A DNA stretch of 64,000 bases from Candidatus Thermoflexus tengchongensis (GTDB lineage: Bacteria > Chloroflexota > Anaerolineae > Thermoflexales > Thermoflexaceae): assembly GCA_016842085.1 (NCBI GenBank), contig JAEVEX010000016.1:43651-107650 (forward strand), written 5' to 3'. The notes under the pieces are model-generated. The model was given only the letters and a program-made list of their open reading frames with translations. It searched no databases and was not told the origin of the DNA. This document shows, piece by piece, positions 43,441-51,575 of the stretch (positions are counted from its first letter, which is position 1; each line of letters starts with the position of its first letter). The position numbers were made by a program, and so were the translations under genes.

Positions 43441-44625
43441 ATGCGATCCGCGAGAAGATGGCGGGTTGGGTCGTGGATTGGGCTAATCGCTGCCTTCGCA
43501 CTGGGCTTGCTCGGATGGGGGTGGCTCCTGAAGGCGCCCACTCTGATCATCGGGTTCTGGCTGACGCTGATGGCGCTGTATGGCTTCCTCATGTTCCAGC
43601 TGTTCTTCCCCCTCCTGGCCCCTGCAACCGGGCGTGAGCGAGAAGATCTGCGCCGAGCTTTTACATGCTTTCTCTCTGGAAGCTTACGGGCTTTAGGTGC
43701 GGTGGATGCGGGCCAGCCGCGGCATCCCCCGGAACCCCGAGATGGACCCGGGCTCTGGCTCCTGGATGCCCGAAGCGCCCTGGCGATCGAACGGGAAGGT
43801 CAGCTGACCCGGATCGCGGGGCCTGGGCTGGCCTGGATCCATGAGGGAGAACATGTGACGGCCTTTGTCGACCTTCGCCCTCAACGGTTCCCCCGAGGCA
43901 ACTCCTCTCCCCTTCAGGTTCGCACCCAGGATGGGATCTCCCTGGGACTGGAACTTCGAACGGCGGTGGCCTTTCTCCCCCAGAACCTTCCCGAGAATTT
44001 CCTCGGGCGCTCCCCCTACTTCTGCCCGGAGCGGCCGATCCGGCGGGCCATCGCTCGAGCGCTCCGGGCGGCCCGCGTGGAGGAAGATCGCACGCTCCCC
44101 TGGTTCGAGCTCCCCCATGAGATCGCGCGCAGGGAGCTCTCCATTCAAATCGGGAACCTTCTATTCGATCAGCTTTTTCTCTTCGCTCAACCGGAGGCAG
44201 AAGGAAGACCGCCGCTGACCCGGCTTGCCGAGGAGATCCGGGCCACCCTGAACCGGGATCTGGGGACGCTGGGGATCCGGATGGATCGCCTGCGGGTGAC
44301 CCTGAGCGAGGTGCCGGAGGAGGCCCGACGCCAGCGGGTGGAGGTCTGGCGCAGCCAGTGGGCTGCCCGCCTGGCCCGGTGGATCGGCCTGGCGGAATCA
44401 GAGATGCTAATGGAATACGCCCGCGCTCGCCATGCCTCCCAGATGGAGATGCTGCAGGCGATCAACGAGGTGCTCGCCGCGTATCCGGAGGTCCCGCCTG
44501 ATGTGATCCTCCTGCACTTCCTGGAGACCCTGGACGCCACGGTCCGCCAGAGCGGCCTGGCGCTTCCAGAGGAATTAAAGCAACTGTGGGATTATCTGCG
44601 CGGCAGGGAGTCCGACCGCTCATGA
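43441..44625 (+). CDS. SPFH/band-7-like membrane protein 1
   Basis: A 394-aa protein with two N-terminal helices (residues 10-28 and 34-60). The following domain has GLWLLDARSALAIEREGQLTRIAGPGLAWIHEGEHVTAFVDLRPQ, then VRTQDGISLGLELRTAVAFLP, the order seen in SPFH/prohibitin proteins (GPG..., DLR, RTxDG). A helical C-terminal half (RVTLSEVPEEARRQRVEVWRSQWAARLARWIGLAESEML) completes it. It shares an ATGA overlap with the next gene, a paralogue. No function is known for this arrangement. It probably scaffolds a membrane microdomain or complex. Confidence 0.72.
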   Translation: MRSARRWRVGSWIGLIAAFALGLLGWGWLLKAPTLIIGFWLTLMALYGFLMFQLFFPLLAPATGREREDLRRAFTCFLSGSLRALGAVDAGQPRHPPEPRDGPGLWLLDARSALAIEREGQLTRIAGPGLAWIHEGEHVTAFVDLRPQRFPRGNSSPLQVRTQDGISLGLELRTAVAFLPQNLPENFLGRSPYFCPERPIRRAIARALRAARVEEDRTLPWFELPHEIARRELSIQIGNLLFDQLFLFAQPEAEGRPPLTRLAEEIRATLNRDLGTLGIRMDRLRVTLSEVPEEARRQRVEVWRSQWAARLARWIGLAESEMLMEYARARHASQMEMLQAINEVLAAYPEVPPDVILLHFLETLDATVRQSGLALPEELKQLWDYLRGRESDRS

Positions 44626-46046
44626 GATACCGGGCATCATTCCCGAAAGCTCAAAGGATCCGGAGAATTGCCGCTCCCCTGTTGCTCCGGGCTCTGATGC
44701 TCCTCACCGTCAGCGCCCTCTGCGGCATCCTGCCGCCTGCGTTCCTTATGGTAGGGCGCGCCTCCCCGTCGATGAAGGAACTCGCCCTGGGATGCATGCT
44801 GGGGTTACTGGTGGAAGGGGCGCTGTTCGGCTTCTTCATCATCCAGGCTGCGGCTTTTGTGGAGCGCCTTTACCGGATCCCCATGCCCTCCGCCATCGGG
44901 TTTATCCTGCGCTCGCTGTTCTTGCCGGAATGGGAGCATCCCATCGGCGAGGTGCGAAATGGAGATCTGACGCCCGCCACCCGAGATTCGGTCCTGGTTC
45001 GGGTGGGCGGGCCGGGAGCGCTGGTGGTGCACGAGAGCAACCTGGTTCTGCTGGAACGGGGCGGCGCCTTCGCCCGCCTCATCGGCCCCGGCCCACAGCT
45101 TCTCCGTCCCTTCGAACGCCCCGCCCTCGTCCTGGATCTCCGGCCCCAATCCCGCCGGCGGCAGGTGAACGCCTGGACCCGTGATGGCCTGCCGGTTCGG
45201 AGCACCCTGTATTTGAGCTGCCGGCTGCGCTGGCAGCCGAAGGAGCCGGAGAACGAAGCCCGCCTGATCCGCATGGCGTATCAGCTCGATACAGGATCCC
45301 GGGAGAAAGGCTATGGTATCGATTGGGCGGGGGAGCTGGCCGACGAGGCCCGCGCCCTGCTGGCTCGCCGCCTGGGGAAGCTCTGGTTCGATGAGCTGTG
45401 GTCCCCTTACCTGGCCGCCATGCATGCTCCTCCTCCTATGCCGCGGTTGCTCGGGGAGCCCTCCGTGGATGCGCCCTCTCCCGAACCCTGGGGGATCCCC
45501 GAACGCCCGCCGGAAGATGCACCGATCCCGGCGCGCTGGGAGGAAATCCGCCAGGAAGTTCGGGAAGAACTCGAACACTGGATTCGTGACCGTCACTGGG
45601 AGGTCGAGATCCTGCATTTCGCCTTCGATCCGCCGGTCCCCTGGCCCGAGGTGGAGCCCATGATCCGGGAGGCCTGGCTGGAGCACTGGCGGGTTCCCTG
45701 GAGGGGATGGGCGGTGCACCTGCAGTCGCGGGCGATGCGGGAACAGGTGCGCCAGCGGGAGCTGGCCCGCGCGATGGGACAGCGCGAGCTCCTCGAGGCG
45801 ATCGTTGCCGTCGTCCAGCAGGAGCGGCCCCTGGAGGATCCCCAGCGGGGGCTGCAACGGCTGCTGCTGCGCCTGGTGGAGTTGATGCGGCACTGGTCGC
45901 ATCCCGATTCCGAATTGCTGACGCCTACCGATTTGTTCGAGCTGGTCCATCATCTCCGGCGCATGATGCAACGCCCCTCTTCCGAAGGAGGAAGCGATGT
46001 CCGGGGATCTCCACCTCCTTTCCCAACTGATCCGGGCCTTGAATGA
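44622..46046 (+). CDS. SPFH/band-7-like membrane protein 2
   Basis: A 474-aa paralogue of the preceding gene, starting in an ATGA overlap with it. Two or three N-terminal helices (LLLRALMLLTVSALCGILPPAFLM; LALGCMLGLLVEGALFGFFIIQA) precede VRVGGPGALVVHESNLVLLERGGAFARLIGPGPQLLRPFERPALVLDLRPQ and a VNAWTRDGLPVRSTLYLSCRLRW segment, mirroring protein 1. The second half is charged and helical with a Pro-rich insert (about 275-300). The next gene starts inside its end (50-bp overlap). Likely forms a hetero-oligomer with protein 1. Function unknown. Confidence 0.7.
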   Translation: MRYRASFPKAQRIRRIAAPLLLRALMLLTVSALCGILPPAFLMVGRASPSMKELALGCMLGLLVEGALFGFFIIQAAAFVERLYRIPMPSAIGFILRSLFLPEWEHPIGEVRNGDLTPATRDSVLVRVGGPGALVVHESNLVLLERGGAFARLIGPGPQLLRPFERPALVLDLRPQSRRRQVNAWTRDGLPVRSTLYLSCRLRWQPKEPENEARLIRMAYQLDTGSREKGYGIDWAGELADEARALLARRLGKLWFDELWSPYLAAMHAPPPMPRLLGEPSVDAPSPEPWGIPERPPEDAPIPARWEEIRQEVREELEHWIRDRHWEVEILHFAFDPPVPWPEVEPMIREAWLEHWRVPWRGWAVHLQSRAMREQVRQRELARAMGQRELLEAIVAVVQQERPLEDPQRGLQRLLLRLVELMRHWSHPDSELLTPTDLFELVHHLRRMMQRPSSEGGSDVRGSPPPFPTDPGLE

Positions 46047-47166
46047 GGATGCTCATCCTGGCCTGAGGCGCCTGAGCGATCTGCTGGACCAGGCCTCGCC
46101 GGATCGGGCGGAGCTCCGTCGTCTGTGCCAGCTGTTGCTCTCTGCCCCTTCAGACGACTTCATCCGGCCGGGGGAGGCCTTCCGATGCCGCCTGGGGGCT
46201 CAGGTGGTGCAGGTGGCGCTGGATCGGGGGGAGCCGTGGTTTTCACCGCCCGCTGCCCAGCGGCAGCTCACGGATTATTGTCGGGCCCTCCGTCTTCACG
46301 GGCTGGCGCTCCCCGAGGCCCTGACCGCGCTGCTCGGGGCTCAATGGCTCCGATCCCACGATCCCGCCTGGGCCCTGGAAATGGCCCGGCGGGCGGAGCG
46401 GATCCTGGAAGATCTGAGCCGCGCGGCCACGCGCCAGGGGAGGCCCCATCCCGAGCTGCAGGATGCGATCCGGCAGGCCCGACAGCTCATCCGCGAAGTC
46501 CTGAAGGATTCCTTCCGCGTTCCCCCCGAAGAGACCCCGGGGGCTCCGGAGACACCGGAATCTGAGCCCGAGCTCGCCCCATCCCCCTCTGCTCCCCGAG
46601 AAAAAGGGATCTCCCCTTCTCCAGGTCCGCTCCGCCCGGCGAAGCTCTTCCTGGTCTCGTTCACCCTGCTGCCAGACACCCATCCCCGGGCCGGCGATCT
46701 GCAGTTCCTGGACTCGCAGACAACCGCGCGCCAGTCGGACGAAGCCGATGTGCTGATCGAAACGCTGGAGGTGGGCGGTCGAATTTATCAACTCTATGTG
46801 GAAAAGGACATGAGGCCCATCGTCCGCGTTCGCCCGGATCAGATCCTGGTGCTCCGTGTGGAAGGCGACAGCATGCGGGACGCCGGTATCGAATCCGGGG
46901 ACCTGATCCTGGCGCAGCGCGTTTCGGGCATGGAAGCGCGGGATCCCTCGTTCTGGGATTCGCTGGTCGGGCGGCTGGTGCTGGCGGTGCTTATGGAACG
47001 GTATCAGATCGAGACGCACAAGGCCTTTTTGATCAAGCGGTTAACCCGTCGGAACGATCAGTGGTTGTTATGCCCGGAAAACCCTGCTTTCGAAGAGATC
47101 CCCCTGGAGCCCGGCCTCCACGAGCTGCATCCGGTCCTCGCGATCCTGAAGCCGGTCGCCCCATGA
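45997..47166 (+). CDS. S24/LexA-fold protein with N-terminal helical domain
   Basis: A 389-aa protein with SD AAGGAGG. The first 170 residues are helical (LHLLSQLIRALNEDAHPGLRRLSDLLDQ) and unrecognised. A Pro/Ser/Glu linker (about 175-208) leads to a C-terminal S24 domain. It shows LRVEGDSMRDAGIESGDLILAQR with the Ser of GDSM, and FLIKRLTRR with a Lys in the position of the catalytic base. This is the LexA/UmuD/signal-peptidase fold. No DNA-binding HTH is apparent. It overlaps the SPFH gene by 50 bp, so it is co-translated with it. Confidence 0.75.
   Translation: MSGDLHLLSQLIRALNEDAHPGLRRLSDLLDQASPDRAELRRLCQLLLSAPSDDFIRPGEAFRCRLGAQVVQVALDRGEPWFSPPAAQRQLTDYCRALRLHGLALPEALTALLGAQWLRSHDPAWALEMARRAERILEDLSRAATRQGRPHPELQDAIRQARQLIREVLKDSFRVPPEETPGAPETPESEPELAPSPSAPREKGISPSPGPLRPAKLFLVSFTLLPDTHPRAGDLQFLDSQTTARQSDEADVLIETLEVGGRIYQLYVEKDMRPIVRVRPDQILVLRVEGDSMRDAGIESGDLILAQRVSGMEARDPSFWDSLVGRLVLAVLMERYQIETHKAFLIKRLTRRNDQWLLCPENPAFEEIPLEPGLHELHPVLAILKPVAP
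46608..46629 (+). repeat. 22-bp repeat, copy A (in S24 gene)
   Basis: The 22-bp sequence in the linker region of the S24 gene matches 47268-47289 with one mismatch. It starts GATCTCCCC and ends TCCAGGTCCG. Confidence 0.5.
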
Positions 47167-47267
47167 TACGGGGATTGTCCTCTGGAAGCCATGAAGGAGC
47201 TACATAGAAAGCATCCGGGGGTTTTGAGGCCGCCTTCAGCGGAACGCCGTCCCTCCACCTCGCAGAA

Positions 47268-47289
47268 GATCTCCCCCTCTCCAGGTCCG
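47268..47289 (+). repeat. 22-bp repeat, copy B (before gpgS promoter)
   Basis: Near-identical to 46608-46629 and directly abuts the -35 box of the gpgS promoter, which makes a regulatory role conceivable but unproven. Confidence 0.45.
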
Positions 47290-47318
47290 TTGAATTCAGT
47301 GCGCGTGTATGCTAAGAT
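47290..47318 (+). promoter_or_regulatory. Promoter upstream of the UspA-GpgS gene
   Basis: TTGAAT (47290-47295), a 17-bp spacer and TAAGAT (47313-47318) form a credible sigma-70-type promoter. It gives a leader of about 200 nt that includes two dispersed repeats. Confidence 0.6.
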
Positions 47319-47383
47319 AACAGTGCCGCCTTTCCTCCGCTGGAGAGGAGATCCCCCGCGCATCGTCTGGAATCGCAGCAGGG

Positions 47384-47410
47384 CTTACGCCGTTGGGCTC
47401 CCGTTCAGGG
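47384..47410 (+). repeat. Dispersed intergenic repeat, copy 7 (type copy)
   Basis: CAGGGCTTACGCCGTTGGGC followed by TCCCGTTCAGGGAGG. It shares the TTACRCCGYTGGGCTCC core with at least twelve other intergenic sites in this window, on both strands. Confidence 0.6.
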
Positions 47411-47444
47411 AGGCATGATGATCCCTTCCGCAAAAGCCCCAGGT

Positions 47445-47462
47445 GGAGCCCAGCCGCGTGAC
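47445..47462 (-). repeat. Dispersed intergenic repeat, copy 8
   Basis: The minus strand reads GTCACGCGGCTGGGCTCC, with the same 3' half as the type copy, 35 bp away and in inverted orientation. Confidence 0.45.
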
Positions 47463-47531
47463 TCCTGGAGTCGAGAAAGATCGAAGCGCCGGTCAGACGG
47501 TCTTGGAATCTGTTCAGGATGGGGGAATGAG

Positions 47532-49364
47532 ATGCCCTTTGATTCGATCCTGATCCCGGTGGAAGAGGTGGAGACCGCCGCGACGTTGCTTCCGCTGGCC
47601 CGGGCGCTGCTTCCCCAGGGGGAGGGGGAGATCACATTGCTGGGTCTGGTCTCCCTTCCCCCGGATGTTTCCCTGAGCCATGGCGCAGTGGCCGCGCGGG
47701 CCCTCCGCCAGCGCCTGATGGCCCTGGCAGCTGCCCATCCGGATCTCCCCCTTCGCGTCCGCCCGCGTATCCGCGTCTCCCACACGCCATGGGAAGAGGT
47801 GCTGCATTTCCTGCAATCGAACCGCGTCTCCCTGATGCTCCTTCCCTGGGATGGAGATCCGGAGGGATGGCTGCTGGGTGCCCCCCTCTCCCGGGTGCTT
47901 CAGGAAGCTCCCTGCGATCTCCTGCTGGCCCGGGGATCGATCGACGCGCCCTGGCGGCGGATCCTGCTCCCGGTGCGGGGCGGCCCTTACACCCAGCTGG
48001 CGCTGGAAGTCGCCCTAACGCTGGCCGAAGCATGGGATGGCCAGGTGACATTGCTCCACGCGGCCTCGGAGGCCCGACGGATCGCCGCAGCGTTCCGTCC
48101 GCTCGCCCGGCAGTTTCCCCGCATCACCCGCCAGATGGTGGCCCACGGCGAGGTCGCCCAGGCCGTTCTGGAGGCGCTTCCGCACCACGATGGGATCGTG
48201 ATAGGTGCCTCCACCCGGCCAGGGAGCAATGGGCCCCAGCCTCTGGGCCCTCTGGCTCGGGCTCTGGCGGAGACGGCATCGAAGCCGCTGATCCTGGTGA
48301 AAGCCGCTCGGGCCTTCCTACCCGGGCAACCCCGCCCGCGAGGGGCGCCCGCCCAGCTCCCGATCTCTGTCCTGGTCGACAAGTGGTTCGCGGAGAACAC
48401 CTTCGACGCGGAGGAGTTCAGCGACCTCCAGGAGCTGGTGGCCTTGAAACGGGCCCAGGGGGTGACCATCAGCCTGGGCCTGCCCACTCTCAATGAGGAG
48501 GCGACCATCGGTCCTATCCTCGCGATCGCCCGGGAGACCCTGATGGAGCGCTATCCCCTGCTGGATGAAATCGTGGTGATCGATAGCGCCTCGACCGATC
48601 GCACCCGGGAGATCGCCCGGGCGATGGGGTTCCCGGTCCACATCCATTCCGAAGTCCTCCCCGAGGTGGGAGCCTACCGCGGGAAGGGAGAGGCGTTGTG
48701 GAAGAGCCTTTATCTGTTAAAGGGGGACATCATCGTCTGGACCGACACGGATATCACCAATTACCATCCTCGCTTTATCTATGGGTTGATCGGCCCGCTC
48801 CTCCGCTCGCCTCGCATCGGCCTGGTGAAAGGCTTCTATCGGCGGCCCATCCGGGTCGGTGAAAAGCTGCAGGCCGGAGGGGGAGGGCGGGTGACGGAAC
48901 TGGTGGCGCGGCCGCTGATCAACCTGTTCTTCCCTGAGCTTTCCGGTCTGATCCAGCCCCTCTCCGGCGAATACGCCGGGCGAAGGGAGGTGCTGGAGCA
49001 GGTGCCGTTCTTCACCGGTTACGGTGTGGAGATCGGCCTGCTCATCGACATCCTGGAGCGCTTTGGCCTCTGGTCCATCGCCCAGGTGGATCTCCAGGAG
49101 CGGATCCATCGCAATCAGGACCTGGAGGCCCTCTCCAAGATGTCCTTCGCCATCATCCAGGTGGTGATCCGTCGCCTGGAAGATCGACACAAGATCCAGC
49201 TGCTGGAGGAGGTCAACCGCTCGATGAAGCTGATCCGCCACGAGCCGGGCCGATACTATCTGGAAGTGGAGGAAATCGGGGACGCCGAGCGTCCGCCGAT
49301 GATCACCATCCCGGCCTATCGGGAGAAATTCCGGAGGGCAGAGCCAGCCATCGCTTCCCCTTGA
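47532..49364 (+). CDS. gpgS: Fusion: two UspA domains and glucosyl-3-phosphoglycerate synthase
   Basis: A 610-aa fusion. The start at 47532 (GGGGGA upstream) is preferred over 47415. Residues 1-140 (SILIPVEEVETAATLLPLARALLPQGEGEITLL) and 140-280 (WRRILLPVRGGPYTQLALEVALTLAEAW; IVIGASTRPGSNG) are universal-stress-protein folds. From about 315 comes a GT-A synthase with VTISLGLPTLNEEATIGPIL, DEIVVIDSASTDRTREIA, GKGEALWKSLYLLKGDIIVWTDTDITN, LIQPLSGEYAGRREVLEQVPFFTGYGVEIGLLIDI. These are GT81 glucosyl-3-phosphoglycerate synthase motifs, the first step to glucosylglycerate or methylglucose polysaccharide. UspA regulation of the synthase is an inference; the phosphatase gene is not in the window. 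Confidence 0.87.
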   Translation: MPFDSILIPVEEVETAATLLPLARALLPQGEGEITLLGLVSLPPDVSLSHGAVAARALRQRLMALAAAHPDLPLRVRPRIRVSHTPWEEVLHFLQSNRVSLMLLPWDGDPEGWLLGAPLSRVLQEAPCDLLLARGSIDAPWRRILLPVRGGPYTQLALEVALTLAEAWDGQVTLLHAASEARRIAAAFRPLARQFPRITRQMVAHGEVAQAVLEALPHHDGIVIGASTRPGSNGPQPLGPLARALAETASKPLILVKAARAFLPGQPRPRGAPAQLPISVLVDKWFAENTFDAEEFSDLQELVALKRAQGVTISLGLPTLNEEATIGPILAIARETLMERYPLLDEIVVIDSASTDRTREIARAMGFPVHIHSEVLPEVGAYRGKGEALWKSLYLLKGDIIVWTDTDITNYHPRFIYGLIGPLLRSPRIGLVKGFYRRPIRVGEKLQAGGGGRVTELVARPLINLFFPELSGLIQPLSGEYAGRREVLEQVPFFTGYGVEIGLLIDILERFGLWSIAQVDLQERIHRNQDLEALSKMSFAIIQVVIRRLEDRHKIQLLEEVNRSMKLIRHEPGRYYLEVEEIGDAERPPMITIPAYREKFRRAEPAIASP

Positions 49365-49410
49365 GCTCGCCCTGTCTGGGCATTCTGAGGAGTTGCCTGG
49401 CTTTCCCCAT

Positions 49411-49429
49411 CCAGACCCAACGGCGTAAG
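49411..49429 (-). repeat. Dispersed intergenic repeat, copy 9
   Basis: The minus strand reads CTTACGCCGTTGGGTCTGG, identical in its first 13 bases to the type copy at 47384. Confidence 0.55.
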
Positions 49430-49526
49430 GTCTGAACCGAACGGGTGCGAGCGGAACGCCTTCGGTGTCCCGCCTGTCTATCCCACGGCTCTCGAGGGAA
49501 ACCAACCGCTCAGGAGAGGATCCACA

Positions 49527-50384
49527 ATGGAAAACGCGTTGCGCTTTGGGACGGTGGGCAGCCCTCTGTCGACCCCACCCCGGCCGGGAGGCACGGTGGG
49601 AGGGCTTCAGCGTATCCATGAGCTGGGCCTGGAGGCACTGGAGCTGGCCTGGGTGCGCAGCGTGCGGGTCTCGGAGGAAACCTGTCGCCAGATCCGGGCG
49701 ACCGCCGAGGCCCTGGGGATCGCCCTCAGCGTCCACGCCCCGTATTTCATTAACCTGAACGCCAAAGACCGGGCGGGCTACCGGGCGAGCCGGGAGCGCC
49801 TGATGGCGGCGGCCCGGGCGGGCTATCAGGCTGGCGCCCGGGACATCGTGTTCCATCCCGGATCGTATCAGGGGGCCCGACCGGAGCGAGCCTATGAGAC
49901 GGTGCGCCGGCGCCTGCAGGAGATCGTGGAGGAGCTCCGCGAGGAAGGGGTGGAAGTCATCCTGCGCCCCGAGACGATGGGGAAATCCGCTCTCTTCGGC
50001 ACCCTGGATGAGGTGATCCAGCTCTCCCGGGATATCCCCGGGGTGCTGCCCTGCATCGATTTCGCCCACCTGCATGCGCGGGCGGGGGATGGATCATTCA
50101 ATTCCTATGAGGAATTTATGGACGCGCTGCGCCGGGTGGCGGCCGGATTGGGCCCACGCGGCCTCCAGGAGCTCCACATCCACGTCTCCGGCATCGCCTA
50201 CACCCGGAAAGGAGAGCGCCATCATCTGAACCTCCAGGAGGCCGATCTCCGCTATGAAGAATTGTTGCAGGCACTGATCGATGTGGGCGCCCGGGGCCGG
50301 GTCCTCTGCGAGAGCCCGAACCTGGAGGAGGATGCGTTGCTCCTGCAGAGGACGTATCGACGGCTTCTTGCCGGGAAGGAGTAG
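49527..50384 (+). CDS. nfo: Endonuclease IV (AP endonuclease) family protein
   Basis: A 285-aa TIM barrel. Putative metal ligands are spaced as in Nfo: SVHAPYFINL (His), RDIVFHPGSYQG (His), VILRPETMGK (Glu), PCIDFAHLHAR (Asp, His), QELHIHVSGIAYT (His) and VLCESPNLEEDA (Glu). It would nick DNA 5' to abasic sites. It is longer at neither end than the family norm (about 280 aa). SD AGGAGAGGA. An 18-bp perfect hairpin overlaps its stop codon. Confidence 0.88.
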   Translation: MENALRFGTVGSPLSTPPRPGGTVGGLQRIHELGLEALELAWVRSVRVSEETCRQIRATAEALGIALSVHAPYFINLNAKDRAGYRASRERLMAAARAGYQAGARDIVFHPGSYQGARPERAYETVRRRLQEIVEELREEGVEVILRPETMGKSALFGTLDEVIQLSRDIPGVLPCIDFAHLHARAGDGSFNSYEEFMDALRRVAAGLGPRGLQELHIHVSGIAYTRKGERHHLNLQEADLRYEELLQALIDVGARGRVLCESPNLEEDALLLQRTYRRLLAGKE

Positions 50385-50413
50385 GGCAACTGCGAGCAGT
50401 TGCCCTACTCCTT
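50376..50413 (+). terminator. Perfect 18-bp hairpin overlapping the end of nfo
   Basis: AAGGAGTAGGGCAACTGC (50376-50393) is followed after GA by its exact complement (50396-50413). The nfo stop codon lies inside the 5' arm. The 3' side is followed by CCCC rather than a T-tract, so it may act as a stabiliser or a weak terminator. Confidence 0.6.
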
Positions 50414-50506
50414 CCCCCCCGCTTCGGGGGAGAAGGGAGGCAAGGGGGGGAGGGGGTCAAGATGGGCCCGTCGAGCTGGGCGGGCAGGCCGTTACAAGGG
50501 ATAAAC

Positions 50507-50539
50507 GATGAGGGGGGCAGCTTCGCCGCCCCCCTCATC
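50507..50539 (-). terminator. Hairpin after the cytochrome bc operon
   Basis: GATGAGGGGGGC (50507-50518) pairs with GCCCCCCTCATC (50528-50539) around a 9-nt loop. It sits between the convergent nfo and cytochrome c genes and probably ends both messages. Confidence 0.6.
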
Positions 50540-50587
50540 ATGGCATCCTGAGCCTTTCTGCAGAACGGATGCGGGGCAAGCCCCCGG

Positions 50588-51472
50588 TTATTTAAGCGTC
50601 ATCAGGAACGCAATCAGATCCGCCAGATCCTGCGCGGACATCTGGTTGCCCAGGGTGGCCGGCATCTTGGAGACGCCCGGGGCAGCGGCGTATTTATCCG
50701 GCTCCACAATGTAGGCGTTCGGCTGCTGGATGGACTCGCGGATATATTCCTCAGGCGTCTTCGCCTGGCCCTTGTAATCCGGCGCCCGGATGCGCTCCGC
50801 AGCCCGGGTGGCGATCCCAGCTAAGGAGGGGCCGACCAGGACCTCGCCCGGCTTCAGGCTGTGGCACGCCTTACAGGAAGCGGCTGCGCCGCTGGCCTGT
50901 TTGACCTCCTGGTTCCACAGCGCCTCGCCCCGCTTGGGATCCCCCGGGGGCAGTGGCTTCGTAAGGTCTGTCCCCACCGCCTCGAAGGAAGGTGTGGGGG
51001 CCGGTGTCGGCCCGGCCGCCTGCCAGTTCAGGATGAACTCCACCAGGTTCTCGATCTGATCCGGCCGCAAGGGCCCGCCGAAATCCTGGGACCAGGTGGG
51101 CATCGGATCCGCGTAGACCTCATTCGCTCGATAGGTGCTGCGGATCGGACGGCCGGCGGCGATGGTCAATTTGATGAAGTTGCGCAGGGAGTTGGCGTAG
51201 TTCTGCGTCTGCTTGAGCTCCTGGTAATGCTGGAACACGCCGGGGTTGAGATCCGGCCCTTTCCCCGGGACCCCTTCCCCATTCGGGCCGTGGCAGGTAG
51301 CGCAATACTGTTCGTAGAGGAGGGCTCCATTTTCGATGGCTTTGCCTTTATGGATAGCCTCGTAACGGGCCATCCGCTGCTCTTCCGTGAGCCAGACCAT
51401 ACCGATGGTGATCACCGTGGCCAGCATCAGGACGGTTGCGCCGATGATCCGGCGGGTCGCCAGGTCGAACAT
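50588..51472 (-). CDS. Dihaem membrane cytochrome c of the bc complex
   Basis: A 294-aa protein with one N-terminal helix (RRIIGATVLMLATVITIGMVWL). Two c-haem sites are present: CATCH (YEQYCATCHGPNGEG) and CKACH (ASCKACHSLKPGEVLVGPSLAGI). Likely axial Met ligands occur in MPTW (PMPTWSQDF) and MPATLGN (SKMPATLGNQMS). It would carry electrons from Rieske protein to a terminal oxidase on the outer face, as a QcrC-type subunit. SD GGAGGGAG. It is last in the operon after Rieske and cytochrome b, with an intercistronic hairpin (51520-51546) before it. Confidence 0.92.
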   Translation of the reverse strand: MFDLATRRIIGATVLMLATVITIGMVWLTEEQRMARYEAIHKGKAIENGALLYEQYCATCHGPNGEGVPGKGPDLNPGVFQHYQELKQTQNYANSLRNFIKLTIAAGRPIRSTYRANEVYADPMPTWSQDFGGPLRPDQIENLVEFILNWQAAGPTPAPTPSFEAVGTDLTKPLPPGDPKRGEALWNQEVKQASGAAASCKACHSLKPGEVLVGPSLAGIATRAAERIRAPDYKGQAKTPEEYIRESIQQPNAYIVEPDKYAAAPGVSKMPATLGNQMSAQDLADLIAFLMTLK

Positions 51473-51519
51473 CGACTCCCTCCGACAGTTCGGTTGAAGA
51501 ACGATCCGGCAAAGCGGAA

Positions 51520-51546
51520 GGGGATGACCGTGGCGTGGTCATCCCC
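51520..51546 (-). other. Intercistronic hairpin between cytochrome b and cytochrome c genes
   Basis: GGGGATGACC (51520-51529) and GGTCATCCCC (51537-51546) form a 10-bp stem with a 7-nt loop. It may set the ratio of subunits. Confidence 0.5.
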
Positions 51547-51575
51547 TGGCCTGAATTCGCCCGGGGCGGGGAGGC

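Larger units (their letters stand above)
47167..47531. other. Intergenic region before gpgS-like gene
   Basis: 365 bp holding the promoter at 47290-47318, a 22-bp repeat and two dispersed repeats; no gene seen. Confidence 0.6.
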
